DNA of 13,074 nt, taken from an uncultured Opitutaceae bacterium. Lineage in GTDB: Bacteria > Verrucomicrobiota > Verrucomicrobiia > Opitutales > Opitutaceae. Positions 11,788 to 13,074 of the stretch are shown piece after piece; within the stretch, counting starts at the first letter, position 1; each line of letters starts with the position of its first letter. Position numbers and translations under genes: made by a program. The notes beneath the pieces were generated by a model. It was not told where the DNA came from. It ran no database searches and was given only the letters and a program-made list of their open reading frames with translations. The stretch lies in NCBI GenBank assembly GCA_937902865.1, contig CALFNJ010000359.1, positions 1-13,074 on the forward strand, in the 5' to 3' direction.

Positions 11788-13074
11788 TTACTGCGCGATC
11801 AGGCGCACCGGCCCCAGCAGGCCCGAGGCCGCCGTGGAAGCCGCCGGACCTCCGGCGCCGCCGCCCTGGCCCTGACGTCCGCCTCCACCGCCGCCCGCAA
11901 AGCCGCCCGGACCTCCGCGACCGCGGCCGCCGCCCGCGCCTTCACCGAGGCCACCGGGAACACCGGTCGGGGCAAATCCCTTCGGCGCATCCGCCGCAGC
12001 CTGGCCGCCACCCGCACCGGGTCCCGCGCCGCCGCGTCGACCCGCCGCACCACCCGCGCCGCCACCGAAGCCGCGCCCGCCGCCGGCCGGAGCCGTCTGC
12101 ACGCGCACTTCGAGGGTGTTGGCGCCCGGCTTGAGCAGGCTCGTCACATCCCACAGATACGGCGGCCAGGAGCGCGCCTCGAGTTCGGAGCCGTTCAGCC
12201 GGATCTTCGCGTCTTCATGAACATTGCCGAGATCGAGATACACGCGTTTGCCGGCCGGCGTCGTCGCGGTGAATTCCCGCTGATAGATCGCCGTGCCGTT
12301 GAAGGACGAAACGCCGAGTCGCTCCCAGGAGGTCAGGACCGAGGTCAGCTTCTTGTCGCCGAGCGTCACCGACCAGTCGCCATCCAGCGACGCCACCGTC
12401 TGGCTGCCGGCAATCTCCGGCAGTGCCGGCGCCGCGCCCGGCGGCAGCGCGCCAATCACGATGAACCGACTTTCCTGCGGCTCGAGCGTGAGGGGTACCT
12501 CCACGGTGCCCGTGGCCGCCGCCACACCGGTGATCGGGTGCACGGTGCCGCTGGTCGCGTCCCAGATCTGCACCTGCCCCCTGCCGGCCAGCGTCGCAGT
12601 GCGGGTCTGCACCTGGTTCGATTCGTTGAAGAAGAAATAAACGTCCCCGTCCTGAAGCGTGCGGCGGATATACTTGATCGGCGGGCAGGCGGAATTCAGC
12701 CGCACGTCCGACGTCGGCAGCGCTGCCACGACGCGTTCCGTGATCTCCGGCTTCGGCTCGAGCGTGGCGAAGCTGAGGTCCGGCGCCCCCGTCTCGGCAT
12801 GCAGGAAATTGCGATCCACGATCATCGTCGGCGTGCGGCCCACGAAGACCACCTTGCCGCCGGCGGCCGCGAACGCTTTCAGGCGCTCGAGCATCCGCTT
12901 GTCGATCACGGTGGAGGTCGGCACCACGATGCCACGATAGACCTGCCCGCTCAGATTCTTCAGGCCGCCGTCCGCGAGCGTGCAGTCGGTCACGATCGCA
13001 TCGAGGTCGATGTGGTCGAAGTCGATCTGATGTTCCATCAGCTCGGTTGTCAGCTTGACGCCGACGTCATCCGA
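11788..13074 (-). CDS. GH106-type alpha-L-rhamnosidase-like protein, C-terminal part (runs off the window)
   Basis: The frame is open through the right edge, so the start is outside the window; about 428 C-terminal residues are visible. From its N-terminal side it shows the end of a (beta/alpha)-barrel-like region (VKLTTELMEHQIDFD) and a glutamine-amidotransferase-like fold segment (LKAFAAAGGKVVFVG, around 12844-12880). Then follow a strand region with YFFFNES, and a galactose-binding-like beta-sandwich (SLDGDWSVTLG near 12361-12394, YQREF, VYLDLGNVHEDAKIRLNG, YLWDVTSLLKPG). This order is typical of GH106 enzymes, which release alpha-L-rhamnose from pectic rhamnogalacturonan. Catalytic residues lie upstream and cannot be checked. 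About 82 codons of Gly/Ala/Arg-rich sequence (11845-12090) interrupt the sandwich before the final SGLLGPVRLIAQ strand. A GH2-like sugar-binding protein is the alternative. Confidence 0.8.
   Translation of the reverse strand, partial: SDDVGVKLTTELMEHQIDFDHIDLDAIVTDCTLADGGLKNLSGQVYRGIVVPTSTVIDKRMLERLKAFAAAGGKVVFVGRTPTMIVDRNFLHAETGAPDLSFATLEPKPEITERVVAALPTSDVRLNSACPPIKYIRRTLQDGDVYFFFNESNQVQTRTATLAGRGQVQIWDATSGTVHPITGVAAATGTVEVPLTLEPQESRFIVIGALPPGAAPALPEIAGSQTVASLDGDWSVTLGDKKLTSVLTSWERLGVSSFNGTAIYQREFTATTPAGKRVYLDLGNVHEDAKIRLNGSELEARSWPPYLWDVTSLLKPGANTLEVRVQTAPAGGGRGFGGGAGGAAGRRGGAGPGAGGGQAAADAPKGFAPTGVPGGLGEGAGGGRGRGGPGGFAGGGGGGRQGQGGGAGGPAASTAASGLLGPVRLIAQ

Noticed and set aside
11616..12134. 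172-codon plus-strand frame across the end of the GH106-like gene
   Set aside because: It is antisense to the Gly/Ala/Arg-rich insert and terminator, with low-complexity Arg/Pro composition.

Overview
The window is GC-rich DNA with almost no recognisable Shine-Dalgarno sequences, long secreted-protein signal peptides, Gly/Ala/Arg-rich inserts in carbohydrate-active enzymes, and intergenic gaps packed with palindromic repeats. This combination, together with the enzyme set, suggests an environmental polysaccharide degrader of the Verrucomicrobiota, most likely Opitutaceae-like. The assignment is an inference from style and gene content, not from a marker gene.

Layout. At the left edge is a minus-strand rhomboid-family intramembrane protease (19-600). 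Two tandem paralogous exported proteins of unknown function follow on the plus strand (917-1696 and 1732-2466). They converge, across a hairpin block with a bidirectional terminator, on a minus-strand DNA-3-methyladenine glycosylase I (2718-3311). A lipoprotein-type GH28 pectinase (3655-5247, plus) then converges on a DoxX-family membrane protein (5553-6005, minus). DoxX is divergent from a MarR-family regulator (6064-6519), and two spaced copies of a TAGTTG-N6-CAACTA operator lie between them. Then come an exported SGNH/GDSL esterase (6710-7630), a second GH28 enzyme (7745-9037), a small exported WXXGXW-repeat protein (9435-9989) and an exported protein of unknown family (10340-11389), all on the plus strand. 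The right edge holds the C-terminal part of a minus-strand GH106-type alpha-L-rhamnosidase-like enzyme (11788 to beyond 13074).

How the genes may work together. Two GH28 enzymes, an SGNH esterase and a GH106-like enzyme are consistent with breakdown of pectin: galacturonan backbone cleavage, possible deacetylation, and rhamnose release. No transporter, SusC/D pair or dedicated regulator is present in the window, so this is a loose cluster and not a complete utilisation locus. The DoxX/MarR pair looks like a self-contained, autoregulated stress or redox module.

The most unusual property is the intergenic space. Every gap longer than about 100 bases contains one or more inverted repeats. They fall into recurring families: paired GCGCGTTA-TCCC-TAACGCGC elements; hairpins whose arms are built from 9-base purine-rich units; GGGCGGGCCGCCC palindromes; and a nested set at 10007-10247. 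No transposase lies beside them. No tRNA, rRNA or CRISPR array was seen.
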